From NCBI GenBank assembly GCA_933228895.1, contig OW121855.1:42608698-42672697 (forward strand): a stretch of DNA of 64,000 bases. The letters run 5' to 3'. The notes under the pieces were generated by a model. That model saw only the letters and a list, made by a program, of their open reading frames with translations. It searched no databases and was not told the origin of the DNA. A program made the translations under genes and the position numbers. Source of the DNA: Platycnemis pennipes (Eukaryota; Arthropoda; Insecta; Odonata; Platycnemididae). Shown piece after piece: positions 1-11,404 of this stretch (position 1 is its first letter; every line of letters starts with the position of its first letter).

Positions 1-3000
1 TTAAACGCTCCTTACTGTATTAAAATTTGGACCAGTTATATTCCGTTAGCCTCATCGTTTACTTGCATTGCATGCTACGCCTTTATTGAAGCGTGACATA
101 GAGTTTAGTCATGTTCTATTAAGTGGTTGGTCAGAAAATCACAGGTACAAAATGCTCTGACTTTTGCAAATTTTTTGTAAACTTTTCCCAATTTTTATAA
201 TTCATAGTTTATGGGCAATTGTGTTGTGGCATTTTAATCCCACTTATGCTTCCCAGGCTTCATTTGCAGCGGAAAGTAAATGCGTAAACGCCGTAAATGA
301 AGCCTGAATCCTCATTTCTTCACATTGATAAAAGTAAATAACATGTCTTGCATTTGATTTCACTGGCCCAGTTTTGTATACTTTACAAATTTGGTAAGTA
401 ATTGCACAAGAATATAATGATTGGCTCACGCACCACATGGGTAAATATTGACTGAAAAATGTTTGGAGTAAATAGACGAAGGCTAAATGAAATCAATTTG
501 CCTCGTAAGATTACAAAACATTGGCAGCAAAGAATCGTGGCATTCGCCTAAAAATGATGTTTTCCACAAACTTGCAATTGCAATTACTCAAACATTTATG
601 CGTGTCTATAATGAATGACACGTGTTTAACGGCACTAATAATTGCTATTCTACGGTAAAAGTTGCATGCCTTTACGTCGTCTTTTTATTTCATATTCTGT
701 AGTTAGTAGTTTTGGATTTTAGGTCCTTTAATGACCTTTTTTTATCTAAGATCATAATCTTGAATCAGGCACACAAATGAATGCTCTGAGAGGGCTCCGA
801 ACTTTTTGGTTTACCAGGCCCGTGCATTGCTGAACTGGGAACCACGGCCGTTTATTAGTTTGGAACTCACACAATGACGAGTAGATTGCAGCTTTGGAGA
901 AAGTTCAAAGAAAGGCGTTCGGAGTCGGGTTGAGGAAATATCGGAGGACAAAGAGTGCAAATTACATGGCTTTAAAAATTAGTATAAAATGAAGCATATT
1001 CTGAGGAATTTTCCACGTATTGAGGGGAAAAAAGGCAAGGTAGTAAGGACGTTGGGAAAAATAACAAATTTCATTGAAAGAAACGATCACCAACACAAGG
1101 TGAAATGCCGACCACAAAGGACTAATGACAAAAATATACATTCCTAAATAAAACAAATATGGATTGCAATGATCTGATAGAAAAAACTATCTACGCCCTT
1201 TTCCAACAGTGTCAATATTTATTTAGGAAAAAGTTTAAAAGTCTCTATGATGTAGGTAATTCAATATGCATGTTACTACACATATAACCAACTTGTAGCA
1301 TTTTACATTATGTCGATAATAATATTTGACTTTCGGGTCACTGAAAGCAAATAATAACCAAAATAAATGTTTTCTCAGCCAACGCGAGCAAACAGGATCA
1401 TGTTTATTCGTCAACAGCAGCAAAAAGTGCAAATTTGGCACCGATATTAATATCAACAACTAACTCGCCAAATTTAGAAGCGTGAATAAACTAAAATAAA
1501 ACATGAATTGGCGATAATTAACTGGTACCAGCAATTCATCAGAAATGTTTCTTTCTTGAAAACACATAAACTTATGGAATTCCTTTATTCTTTCATGTCT
1601 ATCAATACTCCCATCAAATAAACTAAATATTTATAAAATCGTGTAAAACGTGCATTTATTTATTTAGGGGATGTACCAGTGAATCACTAGGGAAAAGACA
1701 ATGTTTCATTTTATGCAGATGACTCAACTCAGCCATAACATATCTATTTTTATTTTTTACTTCACTGTTCTAAGCAGTAAAGCATTGAAAAATTAGTGGA
1801 GAACGTCATATATCTGCATTTCAAATAGTTTAGAACAAAGACACGGACCTAGGTTGGCCCACGCAAACCTCTAATTCATACTACCTTATGGTAAAAAACC
1901 ACCGTTGAAGCCTAATCTAACAAGGAAAACAACCTATAAACTAACTTTTGTGTAGCTGTATTGATCAAATTTTAATGTACGGAGGCGATCCTGATACTTT
2001 CTGAACTCATAAACCTAGAGGTGGACAATTATCCTTAAAATGGATCATTTAGACATGCATTTAGCAATGGGGTCGTTACCCATATTTTTTATTGGCGCAT
2101 CTGATAAAGTTTCTAAAATAAAAAGGCCCGTATTTTTCAAATCCGTCAATTAGTTCTTTACCCTTTAGTTTACCTGCACCCCAGTCGACTGGGACAAGGC
2201 AGCACCCAAACTTATATCTGTCTCTGACAGGTATTCTAACGGCAAGCGGTGAAGACGAGATAATTTCTTATTACATTTATTTTTGCATCACTGAACCCAC
2301 TATTTTGCGTCTCCCAGAAGAGGGAAGAACGCAGGCATTCGCAATGGAAGTGATCACAGCGTCACCGGGAAATTTTCGTTCCTGTTCGTCCCTTCCCTTC
2401 CTTACAATTTCAGCTTTCCGAATTATCACCACGTTTCACTCCGATAGCTTTTCCACTCGAAGTGTCTTCTCATTACATAATGAATGCCCCGTAATTCACG
2501 TCACGTCTCGCTAGTATTATTCTTTCTTCACGATCATCCTAACTTTCTTTTGCTAAAATACAGCATTCATTAGGATAACGCAATTGACTGATGATTTTTT
2601 TCGTTTAAGACTTAAAAAGCTACCAATCGATGTCCCACCAGCATTCATAACTATCCCTTCCAGCCATTAAGGTTCTCAAGTTTTTTAATGGCAATGACAA
2701 ACGTATAAAAGAAAGGAATTTTGTTTCAACCAGAGTATCATCGGTGATGCGACTATTAATTGAGACTTCCAGCAGCTAATTCCTTATTAAATTTTTCTTC
2801 TATTCAGTCAGATTTTTGGCACTCTTTCAATTTGAAAAATATTTGTCCTTGATATCTTCTTTTTCAGATTTTTTGTTCCTTCGTAATTTGTGTCCTACGG
2901 TTTCCAATCATTTCATTCTTCCTCTAATTTTTGCTGGTCTTCGCTCAATATTTTCCTTCGCCACAAGTTCCCGTCTCTTCTCGTCAAATCCATTGTCTTT

Positions 3001-3707
3001 GATTCCTTCGTCTCAATTCGTTTCAGGGCTTCCTTTCCACTTGAACGGAACAATAAGAGCGTAAAACTGACTTCACTTGAATTAACACATTCCATTTTTA
3101 AAAATTCCTCTCCATGGGTGTTTACAAGTGCGTTTTCGCACTAATAGGCTCTTCAGACCGGGAGGAAAGGTATAAGGATGGTAACGGAAAGGATAGGATC
3201 TCATTATCTCCTGCTCAGAAAAAATCTCCTAATGTGTGTAGGAGCGTTTTATAATTGAGTATGCTTCTATAATAACATTACATTTTCTAATATTTCAGGA
3301 GGCAATTCAAATAATTTCATATATGCTGGTTCCCAGTTTCTATATGGTTGTTGATCTTTCATACTTAGTATGTTGTTGGTATGATGTCTTAAATTCGCGT
3401 CGTGCGCTAATATGACCAGAACTAATGTTTATACCTTTCAGTGCCGAAAAATAGAAAAGAATGCTACAAATCCCCACTCCAGTGGAAATTTAAATAACAA
3501 GTCGAGCGGTACACATATTTCAAGCGTTAAAAGATAAAAAATTTAAAATATTAGCTAAATATTATTCTTTGATTTTATGATTTACTTACAGCAAGAACAA
3601 AAAGAGAGTAGCAGAACTCAATATGTTTGAAAGATGTATCCATTAAACTTCACCTCAAGCAAAGAATGAACCCAAATTGATGTATCTAGATAGAAGGTAT
3701 GACTAAC
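1..3707. other. No recognisable gene; AT-rich intergenic or intronic DNA
   Basis: Only short open frames occur here, on both strands, and none has a family match, a convincing splice context or an element boundary. A pyrimidine-rich stretch at about 2770-3060 produces overlapping open frames in several frames at once, which is typical of biased composition rather than coding. The stretch could be intron of the gene whose candidate exon starts at 3708. Confidence 0.5.
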
Positions 3708-3843
3708 CTCGTACCAAGTTTCCCACTGCATTGGCACACACACGATTTCCGTCAAAGAACTGCCTGTTGTCGTATCGCTAGAAATTCTGCGCCTCCATGT
3801 CTCCAGAAAGCCGCTACTTGAGTGAGGGGTCAGATCACCAGTC
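3708..3843 (-). CDS. Candidate internal coding exon, protein unknown
   Basis: On the minus strand a strong pyrimidine tract (TTTTCCCTCCCTTTTCAG, complement of 3844-3861) ends in AG directly before this block, and GTTAGT follows it at 3707-3702 as an acceptable donor. The 136 nt between are open in only one of three frames: one leading nucleotide, then 45 codons without a stop. The exon would therefore enter with two nucleotides carried from the previous exon and leave in phase 0. The peptide is Ser/Thr-rich at first (PHSSSGF, SSDTTTGSS) and ends in a Trp-rich segment, VPMQWETWYE. No signal peptide, membrane segment or known domain is evident and I do not recognise the family. No neighbouring exon of compatible phase was found, so introns would be long or the partner exons lie outside. 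A chance open frame between cryptic splice sites is the main alternative. Confidence 0.45.
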
Positions 3844-6260
3844 CTGAAAAGGGAGGGAAAAGTAGTAAATCGATGATATGAAAAGGTCCAAATAAGCTGT
3901 TTTTATCTTTTTGTTTCGTCTCTTACTTTGCTCGAAAAAGCGAATTTTTTATCCTGTTCCATATGATACTTTTATTTCCATTGCCTTACATGCGTGCATG
4001 CTGCGAAAGAAGAATGTCACGCTTTCGATATTTCGAACACAACTTTACCAACCATATTTAATCTGTCACCGATTTTGAATAATCTGTGCAAGGATAATCT
4101 TATGCCCTGAAGCAAAACGTGGATTCGGAGTCCGAAAGTCCCCCTACCATTGCCTAATACGCAATTATTTGCCAGAATCGTGGGTCATTTTAGTTTTTTT
4201 CAGAAACGTATAAATACAGGTGTTTTGATAAAAATACAGTTTGTTATTGCATGGAGGGAGAAAACAAATTATGAATGTGAAATGCGAGAGTGGTGGAAAT
4301 GCGAGAGTACCACGAGGGAAAGCGACAAAATCCAAAGTGTCGAGTTTAGATTGGGGAAAAATGAAATAAAATTTAACGGAGATTACAAGAGCGCCACACC
4401 GCAAGAATTAAAGAGAATGAGACTGAAAGAGAATGTAGAAGAATTAAAGAGAATGAGACTGAAACGCATCCCCTGGCCGCGCTGTCTCGACGATGCTTGT
4501 CCTCTTGGACTTGTTTCCGCTGTCTTGAGATCCTTGGATTCGAATGGAGGCAAGAGTTTAGAATAATTCTTTCTTCATAAAAAACTAAGCCGGCTCGGGA
4601 GTGTGCCTAATCGAAAGGTTTTATTCAACATGGCATCAGCTATAATGCTTACGTCCTAGCACGGAACTGAAAATATGGAAAAATCACAAGTTATGTTCAA
4701 TGGTATAAAGTTTCCTTGGAGCCGATGTGCTGATTTTGCATTATGACGAGTTTCTCCGTGTTAGTTTCGTTAGTTGTCACAATGGCAATCGATCCCTTAA
4801 GTAGCCTGGAGTAATCGTGAAGTTCTTTTAATATTACTTTCGCTTGATCATGGCTAACGTCGTGCCTAGACATGCTTAGCTAGTAACTGATTTACTGAAT
4901 TACTTATGATCCAATGCAAACAAAACTCTTACAACTTAAGTATCATCATCAGGTCTGCCGAAGCATCTTAAGCATCAAAGCCCGGTATATGTGATTCTAA
5001 CGTATTATGATTTGTTAAGTTTTGTTTGCATTAAATATCATGCAATGGAGTATCTCAAAGATGCAAGTTTTAACCTTTTTGTGTTCTTGCTGCCTGCTAA
5101 CCTCAACCTCGACTTGAAGGGCCTAGTTTTTCTCGCCGAAGTAGGACTTCCCGTAAGTGCATGGACCTTTGTAAACTCCTTCGTACAGTTGTGCAGGTAT
5201 CTTGTTCTTTGGTCCCGGAATTATATCACCTATCTTTATCACGCAGTTACAGCTCATGTAGTACTTGAAACTTCTCGAATTCATTTCACTCGTTCCTGAG
5301 ATGAAAGATATGGTGGCGTATTTTTGGCTCGGCTCTTTTCTGTCTCGCTGTGTGTCATGTTACGGTAATTCACTGCAAAGAAACAATAGGAGGCAGCCTA
5401 AAACACGGCTGAAAACGTTATTTTGTTATTTAGACCTAAAGATACCAGGGAGGAATTTCGGTGAAACTGTGACAAACGATCAAAACTAACGCGGCGAAAA
5501 CCATCATAATGCAAAATTTTGGCCATGTTGGAAAGGATTGTTTACGCCTGCAGAGTGAGAAAATTCCTTCCTTTTCTTGAAATCGACATAAAAGGCGAGA
5601 TTTTATTGAAGCGTATTACTTTCACGGAGAAAATCTCGGGAAACAATTTCCACTCGTGTGGCTGTTTCATTGAACGGCCCAACGCCGAAAAATTTCATCT
5701 TTTCCACTCCGTTTTGGTATACTTGAATTAGATTCCCTCAGAGATGAAATGTAATATAGTTCTTCCACAATAGAGTTGGTGTACCTACTGTGGTAATATA
5801 ATAACTCTTGAAAAGCTAGAGAAACGATTTATCTATCTCTTGGTTCCTCAAATCATCCAACTAACTCGAATCATTGCAAAGCTCCTACCATGAGTCCCCA
5901 TAAATCCTTGTCAGCCCAAATTTTCCGCGATATCCTCTCCAATGCTTCAGCGTAAGAACCCTCGAGATTAAACGACCGCTGCAGTGATGTTATGACGAAA
6001 CGCACAAGGGAACTAACGGCTATCATCTCGTGAGGAGATGAAATACGGCTCACTCACGACTCTCGGATAAACTGGTAAAATAAGTTTCGTGACGTGAGCA
6101 TAGAGATGTATAAAAACAAATTTGATGTTTTCCGGCCCTGCTTGGTGAAACTTCATATTTTATAGAAAATCAAAAATTTGTGAATTTCATGAGTTCAATA
6201 AAACACGTGAACTCTACAAAATGTTTTTTTTTTTGCTGCGAGGTATTGTAAAGAGCCTAT
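3844..6260. other. No recognisable gene
   Basis: Short open frames only. A minus-strand acceptor-like pyrimidine tract near 5375-5395 precedes about 28 open codons that end in a stop without a convincing donor; I did not call it an exon. The 138-codon plus-strand frame at 4150-4566 contains a local tandem duplication and has no family match. Confidence 0.45.
4405..4464. repeat. Two-copy direct repeat, 36-bp period
   Basis: A block of 24 identical bases, starting GAATTAAAGAGAATGAGACT, occurs at 4405-4428 and again at 4441-4464, separated by 12 bases. In the plus-strand open frame it gives the repeated peptide ELKRMRLK. It is best explained as a small local tandem duplication. Confidence 0.8.
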
Positions 6261-6413
6261 TTTAACACGACTGGTTTCGTCGGTTGGTCTACAATAATAG
6301 TTAGCATATGGCTGTGAGATGTTTTGTTTTTTATTACTAGTTTTTCACGAGATTTTTTCAACAAGACTACGTTAGTCTAACAATCAACTATTTGACGAAC
6401 CCGGTCGTGTTTA
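6261..6413. repeat. Inverted repeat, arms of about 20 bp
   Basis: The arm TTAACACGACTGGTTTCGTC (6262-6281) is matched in inverse orientation at 6394-6413 with about 17 of 20 positions agreeing, around a spacer of roughly 110 bp. Motifs of the form GAAACCGGTCGTG are familiar from terminal parts of some arthropod retroelements, so this may be a small retroelement remnant. That assignment is inference. Confidence 0.4.
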
Positions 6414-7011
6414 AATGAACTCTTAAAATTTATGAGTTTATTTGACGAGATTTTAGGCTTGTTTTTCTGCTATGAATACAAGTATTGAGAGATAGCGCGG
6501 AGATACGGGGATGTCTCTCGAAGGAGGGTGACCGTGGTTGTATTTGGAAAGGGATGAATAAAGTGAGTTATATAGGTGACGAAAGAAGTCGTTGAGTTAC
6601 GGCAGGATGAATAAGGAAAGGAGGCAACAAGGAATGAAATCAATGAACGCTGAATCAACGAGCAAGATTTCTGGGGATGAAATTCACAGCGCAATTTTGA
6701 GCATTCTCCGCTAATTTCAAACTGAATTTTTGGTTGGGATTTTAATGGCACACCTGAGGCAGCACAGGGAGACAAGTTGCCCCTTCACAACGGAGGTATT
6801 ATAATCCTTTGAATTTTTTTAGCAGTGAAGCCATAAAAGCCATCTACAGTGACGAAAAGTGTTTTATTTATTTTAAGTTTTGAAAAGACCGTTGGATAAT
6901 TTTTTGTATGTTCTCTCTGAAAATGTTAATCATTTGCTGCTCATTCTCATGCTGAAAATCAGATTACCTATTTCATCATAAAAAAAAGGTTAACTAAATA
7001 TATTGAATGGA
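6414..7011. other. No recognisable gene
   Basis: AT-rich sequence with short open frames only. The 101-codon minus-strand frame at 6470-6775 has no recognisable domain or splice context. Confidence 0.45.
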
Positions 7012-7025
7012 TATAATTGGAATAC

Positions 7026-7362
7026 GGGGATCGGGTTGGTGTGGTGGCTAGAGTACTGGCCTCCCATCCTGAGGGCCCGGGTTCGATTCCCGGCAGTGGC
7101 GGATTTTTAAGTGGAAAACCGGTCCCCACTTGGAGTTCCTAGTGGAGGGCCTTTCAAGTACAGTACTCCGTCCGTCGGATGGGACGTTAAGCCGTGGTCC
7201 CCTTGGCGCCTTTCGTTAAGAGTAGGCTAATGCCGACGCCGTGTTTCTCTCCACCCTTCCTCCGTTCCCTAAAAATTCCTACCATTACCCAATAACCCAC
7301 CTATCCTGTATGGCGCAAATGACCTCAGCTGTCGGTCGCCTCCCCTAAATAACCAACCAACC
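7026..7362 (+). mobile_element. tRNA-derived SINE, complete copy with target-site duplication
   Basis: The 5' part resembles a tRNA with RNA polymerase III promoter boxes: an A-box region around GGTGTGGTGGCTAGAGT and a clear B box, GGTTCGATTCC, near 7080. A body of about 260 bp follows and ends in a short AACC-type tail. The copy is flanked by a 14-bp direct repeat, TATAATTGGAATAC at 7012-7025 and TATAATTGGATTAC at 7363-7376, with one mismatch. This is the mark of target-primed reverse transcription. The same head or body recurs at about 47650, 47940 and 55692-56013 (inverted), so it is a dispersed family. It encodes no protein and would depend on a LINE for mobility. Confidence 0.88.
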
Positions 7363-7409
7363 TATAATTGGATTACTAGAGAAGAATTATTGTAATTGGT
7401 GCGAAGGTT

Positions 7410-7800
7410 TCCGCGGTTTCGTTAAGATGTTCTCTGAATATCGGGTTCTGCGTCCGCGTATTCTGCGTCCTCATGGAAATGGGATTAAATTTGAGGAGGC
7501 AACAGTAATAGCAAAGGAGAGCCGCTATTATCCCAGGCTCATCAGAGAGGCAATAGAAATATGGAAAACGCCCACGAATTTCAACAGAGAAGATGGCTAT
7601 CCCCTAAACACTGCGTGGAAATGAATCATCCATCCCGGCCAATCAGAGCGCAGCTTTGACTCGACCAGCCCTATATAAGACGGCGAAAAAACAGCTTCCA
7701 CACCTTCGACCTGAAGACGCTAGCAGGACGGATAGCGAAGCTGTTGTCGCCCCTAGTCAATATACACCCGATGCAGAACCCGATATGCAGAGAACACAAG
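7410..7800 (+). mobile_element. Penelope-like element, 3' fragment framed by inverted repeats
   Basis: A short open frame whose end resembles the C-terminus of Penelope-like reverse transcriptases lies between two inverted copies of a 27-bp sequence, 7428-7454 and 7770-7796, differing at two positions (core ATATCGGGTTCTGC). A TATA-like CTATATAAG occurs at 7671-7679. Penelope-like elements often carry terminal repeats in inverted order, which fits. The fragment starts about 35 bp after the second target-site copy of the adjacent SINE. Most of the element, including the reverse-transcriptase core, is absent. Confidence 0.6.
7427..7624 (+). pseudogene. C-terminal piece of a Penelope-like reverse transcriptase/GIY-YIG protein
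   Basis: About 65 codons are open up to a TGA at 7622. The segment EATVIAKESRYYPRLIREAI followed by FNREDGYPLNTAWK matches the conserved ending of many arthropod Penelope-like proteins, in which a GIY-YIG endonuclease is followed by an R-x-x-REAIEI block and an F-N-R-x-x-G-Y-x-L-(S/N)-x-x-W motif. The family protein both cuts target DNA and copies the element RNA. Here the reverse-transcriptase fingers and palm and the GIY-YIG core are missing upstream, so the piece cannot be functional. The first residues come from the flanking inverted repeat and are probably not ancestral coding sequence. The family name is inferred from these motifs alone. Confidence 0.6.
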
Positions 7801-9409
7801 AATTATTGCAGCTGCATTTGTGAGCATTTTTTTTTTTGAACTCTTAAGTTTTATAAACAGTATTTGGTGAACTACACAAGCAATTTTCAAAAAACAGGTG
7901 CGTAAAAACATAATTACACATGGTATTCTAAAGGTCATAAGCATGCTAAAGAATGTTGATTCTGAAATTTTCCGTCGGTGATTAACGATTTTGAGTCACT
8001 TGCATTAATCAAAACAGCTCTTTTTCGTTTATCTTCAATCGATGACGGACAACGATACAAAATTGATAGATTTTCCGAAATACCCATGTCTACAAACGTG
8101 AAAAGTAAAATGCCTAATAAAATCGATGGTTCTTACAGGGATAGTTAATTTTTGCCACCAAAGGCTAGCGACAGAAATCTTGCTAGGAAGCCATCTCACC
8201 TCACTTTCACCAGGAAGCGAACTAATTTGGCCCGTCTGCTCACGCACTTTTCCGCGCCGAGTTGAATGCATCGATATGCACATGACAAGATGATTGAGCA
8301 GTTTCCGCGCAGTCCAGCAAACGCGGCCGTCCGTTGGTCAGGATGGAAATTTGACTGCCCAGAACTAGAGAGCAGTGGGTAGGAGTGCATAATAAATCTT
8401 CGCAGAGTCAAAATCCACACGGAAAAAGGCAATCTCCAAAGCAAAACCGTCTCGATCTCGTGCCACCCATAACGCTAAAAATAAATAAATGAGGGAAAAG
8501 CGGAAAGCATGGGAAATGGTAAACTCAAAATGGCCAAACTTTAATTTTTTTGGAGAGCAAGTCTGGTACTCCATCAAATTAGATTTATCGAGTGGTGTAT
8601 ATCAGCCTTCGGCGTTACAAGCCACACTTTGCTTGGCGAATAACATGTTGAACCATTTGACCCATTGAGTAACATTCCCGAATGGAATTTTTATATCAAA
8701 CCACTAAGCTGTAGCAGCAAGTACTAGATTCATAAAATACCTAATTACACTGTGGTGTACATCTGTGACTGCATATTTTTCTGCTATACGTTTAATAAAA
8801 TTTAAAAACCATTATCTAACCCTCCGGCAGAGATTGAGTTGATGTGCATGCTAATGTCTTACCTGGCTCACCCCTTTCCGAGGGGTACTAAAATATCAGC
8901 GAGAGAACATTGTCTCCGATGTAGGAGCTGTATTAAAGTACCAGTACCAGTGTATGTATTATAGAGAACATGATGAGTGATAAAGGTTTGTCGGGATCAT
9001 AGGGGAAAGTATGGTCTTCCAAAAATATTTGTTAAAGATAAAATCCCATCTCACTACTGGAAATCAATAGCTAAGAAGCAAAGTCAAACAATCTACCTTG
9101 CGGATAAAATCTAGAAGTAAAAATACTGGCTTCACAATCATCAGATTGTAGCTAGAGTAGTTTGCAGTGCATGAAGTATTCTTAATCTTACTAGCGAATG
9201 CATATTTGGGCCAATATAGGAAAAAAAATGCCTGACTGATCAATAACACATTAAACATTACTTTGTGGATTCATTTAGTTGCTGGTGTCTCGAGAAAGCA
9301 CATCTAGCATGTTTCATTAAAGAAGTAGCATTGAATGAACGTCTTAGTGGTATGTGAGTTCGGTATTCTTTTAAAACGTACCCTCGAGATGGCCGGCGGA
9401 GTATTATGC
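7801..9409. other. No recognisable gene
   Basis: Scattered short frames only. On the minus strand an ATG at 8283 opens 28 codons up to GAG|GTGAGA at about 8200, which could be a first exon, and CCAG|GTAAGA occurs at about 8862-8859. The sequence before the latter has stops in all frames. Neither is strong enough to call. Confidence 0.4.
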
Positions 9410-9526
9410 AAGTGTAAAAGTAAATTAGTTCTATTTCTATACATCCTAATGGTCCCTTTGCTCCCACTTACATCTTCGCATAGGTTCTTCATCCACATCC
9501 CTATAGCTTTCCTGGTTTTGTGACTT
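9410..9526 (-). pseudogene. Continuation of the LINE frame beyond the hAT-like insertion
   Basis: On the minus strand this stretch reads NEISHKTRKAIGMWMKNLCE and onward. It fits as the direct continuation of the linker between endonuclease and reverse transcriptase encoded at 11405-12430. The hAT-like element at 9535-11396 sits between the two halves, with the duplicated octamer ATTTCATT on both sides. Joining the halves at the octamer restores the expected Lys/Arg-rich linker. The leftward limit of the LINE is uncertain. Confidence 0.6.
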
Positions 9527-9534
9527 ATTTCATT

Positions 9535-11396
9535 CATAGGCGTATCCAGGGGGGTTTTGGAGTTTGTATCCCCCCCCCATTGGTAAAAAAACGTAAAAAT
9601 TGTGTTTTTAACACATGATAATAGTGCAATCATATCACACACTTCATTTCATAAGTTTTTATATCTTTTGTTAGGCAACAAACCAACAAATAAGCCAAAT
9701 ATTAATATACTGACATACACGTCGATTTTACACCCTCCGTAAATTTTACTAGGCTTCTACGTTGCAACTATAACAACAGACAAACAGACAACACAGGACT
9801 TGGCTGATTAATTTTTGGAGCCCATTGCTTAAGTTAGTAGGGGTGTAGGTACTGTATGTATATACGTGGGCGCCGAATACGTTTTCGTCGGCGGCCGACC
9901 CTCTTCCAACCCGGCGGCGGCGCGGCGGCGGCGTAATCGGCAAGGACCTCTTCATCGCTTAAACTTTCGTGTACGATACTTTCATACTCTCCCCTATTTT
10001 ATTTACTCAAACGCCGAGAGAGTACGTAAAACTTATAGAGTTAGTAGAGTAGCATAGATGGCCGATCCTCTGTAGCTAGTCTCAAGAGCAAGGTGAAGAG
10101 CGACCTCCTAGAGGCCCGCGTCGCAAAGCTGGAGAGGCTGGTTGCGGAAATACACTCACGTGTAACAGGATGTGTATTTCCTTATGCAGTATCGTAGCCA
10201 GGGAAAGGGAAAGGGGGGGACGAACATCCACCCTGCCCCCTGTGTTCTGGCGCCCCTAAGCCTGCGAATGTTTTCATTCTTAAGTCCTAAATACGTATGT
10301 GAATCAAAGTCATAACTAAATTATCAACAATGAATTCTACAAGGTCTACAAGTTGGTATCATAGTAAATCACGAACAAAATAATACAGTAAAAGTATATA
10401 ACAGTATGTTAAGTTTTATAAACTGGTGAATTTATAAGCCGGCACCACCTAAAAATGTTGCCCCCCCCCTTCACCCAAAACCTGACTGTCCGTATGGTCT
10501 TTTTCCATAATCAAATAGAGAGGAAATTTCCAAACAATGAAAGCCGTTCGGTCGTCGTTCCTTGGCTACTACCCAGAGAATGCCGAGGCTCACATGTCTT
10601 CTAACTTGTAAGGCTGTGAAAAAAATGGTCTACATGTTTCCCACGTGAATTGAACGGTCAAACCACAAATAGGTACAAAGCAATCACAAAGCAGAGTGAA
10701 GGGGCTTCTATGAAGCACTCTGCCTTCGAGTTAGTTTGCTGTTTGTACTGGGCATTATACTTCTTAACATTTTTTTAAAAATCATTATTTAGGCCTATTT
10801 ATAGGTATGCTACTAAGAATCTGAAAATTCTTAAAGATATAGAGTTTCCTTGCAAGCAAGGTCCTATATTATTAAAAATTTTAAGTATAATTTTATTAAC
10901 TAAAAAGAACTCTCCTTTGTAATTATACTTCTAAGTGTGATTTTCACCCAAAGTGTGTACCTAAAGCGTGTAGTACATATAAAATTAATTAAAATTAATT
11001 AATGTTTATTAAAATTAATGTTTTCCCAAGGCTAGTTGAAGTATCATTACACATAAGATTATAACATGAATAACTTAGGAAGCATTTAAAAATATACTCG
11101 TTTTTCACTAATCGCTCAAGTTATAACAGTTTTTTCTCAAATATAAAAAAAGAAAAGTAACTCTCATGAGGCCCTAAACTTCGCAATTTTGTGGCTTCAT
11201 TAAAAAAATTTAAAAACTTTTATTTTAAACATGCAATAACTAAGGGAAATTCAAGGCTCAGAACACCTTCAAAACGTCATTTTAAGATGTATATTTTTTT
11301 AAATTCCCGGACTCCACGTTTAGATGGAAGGTATTCCTTACCCCCTGTACTCCCCGGTGGTGACCCCCACTTCAGACGCTTCTAGATACGCCTATG
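9535..11396. mobile_element. Non-autonomous hAT-like DNA transposon with 8-bp duplication
   Basis: The element begins CATAGGCGTATCCAG and ends with the inverted counterpart CTAGATACGCCTATG, giving terminal inverted repeats of about 15 bp with one mismatch. It is bracketed by a perfect 8-bp direct repeat, ATTTCATT, at 9527-9534 and 11397-11404. Eight-base duplications and short repeats starting with CA are typical of the hAT superfamily. Runs of G and C next to the ends (9550-9580 and 11340-11370) are subterminal. No transposase was recognised inside. The interior holds AT-rich DNA plus a GC-rich, partly coding-like block at about 9866-10200. The element lies inside an older minus-strand LINE. 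Confidence 0.78.
9866..10200 (+). pseudogene. GC-rich coding-like block with a predicted coiled coil, inside the hAT-like element
   Basis: This block is much richer in G and C than its surroundings and starts with a CGG-type run (9890-9935). An ATG at 10058, in the context CATAGATGG, begins MADPL and meets a stop at once. One frame over, the sequence reads ASLKSKVKSDLLEARVAKLE and then RLVAEIHS, with Leu and Val in heptad spacing typical of a coiled coil, ending at a stop near 10195. A single small indel around 10073-10077 would put the ATG in frame with the helix. It may be a captured host gene fragment or a decayed element protein. I do not recognise the family and assign no function. Confidence 0.35.
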
Positions 11397-11404
11397 ATTT
11401 CATT

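Noticed and set aside
2816..3144. Overlapping plus-strand frames of 82 and 84 codons
   Set aside because: Phe/Ser/Leu-rich products of a pyrimidine-rich tract in two frames at once.
4150..4566. 138-codon plus-strand frame
   Set aside because: Contains a local 36-bp duplication, has no recognised motif, and an opposite-strand frame is open as well. A chance frame is more likely.
5285..5376. Minus-strand acceptor TTTCTTTGCAG followed by about 28 open codons
   Set aside because: Ends in TGA with no convincing donor or polyadenylation signal nearby.
8200..8283. Possible first coding exon of 28 codons on the minus strand ending GAG|GTGAGA
   Set aside because: Phase does not fit the candidate exon at 3843-3708, and there is no promoter signal or conservation to support it.
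8862..8926. Minus-strand CCAG|GTAAGA donor with an upstream TTTAATACAG
   Set aside because: All three frames between the sites contain stops, and the acceptor lacks a good pyrimidine tract.
10177..10497. Possible nested hAT MITE with CAGTATCGTAGCCAGGG start and a C-rich right end
   Set aside because: The right end matches poorly and no 8-bp duplication is visible.
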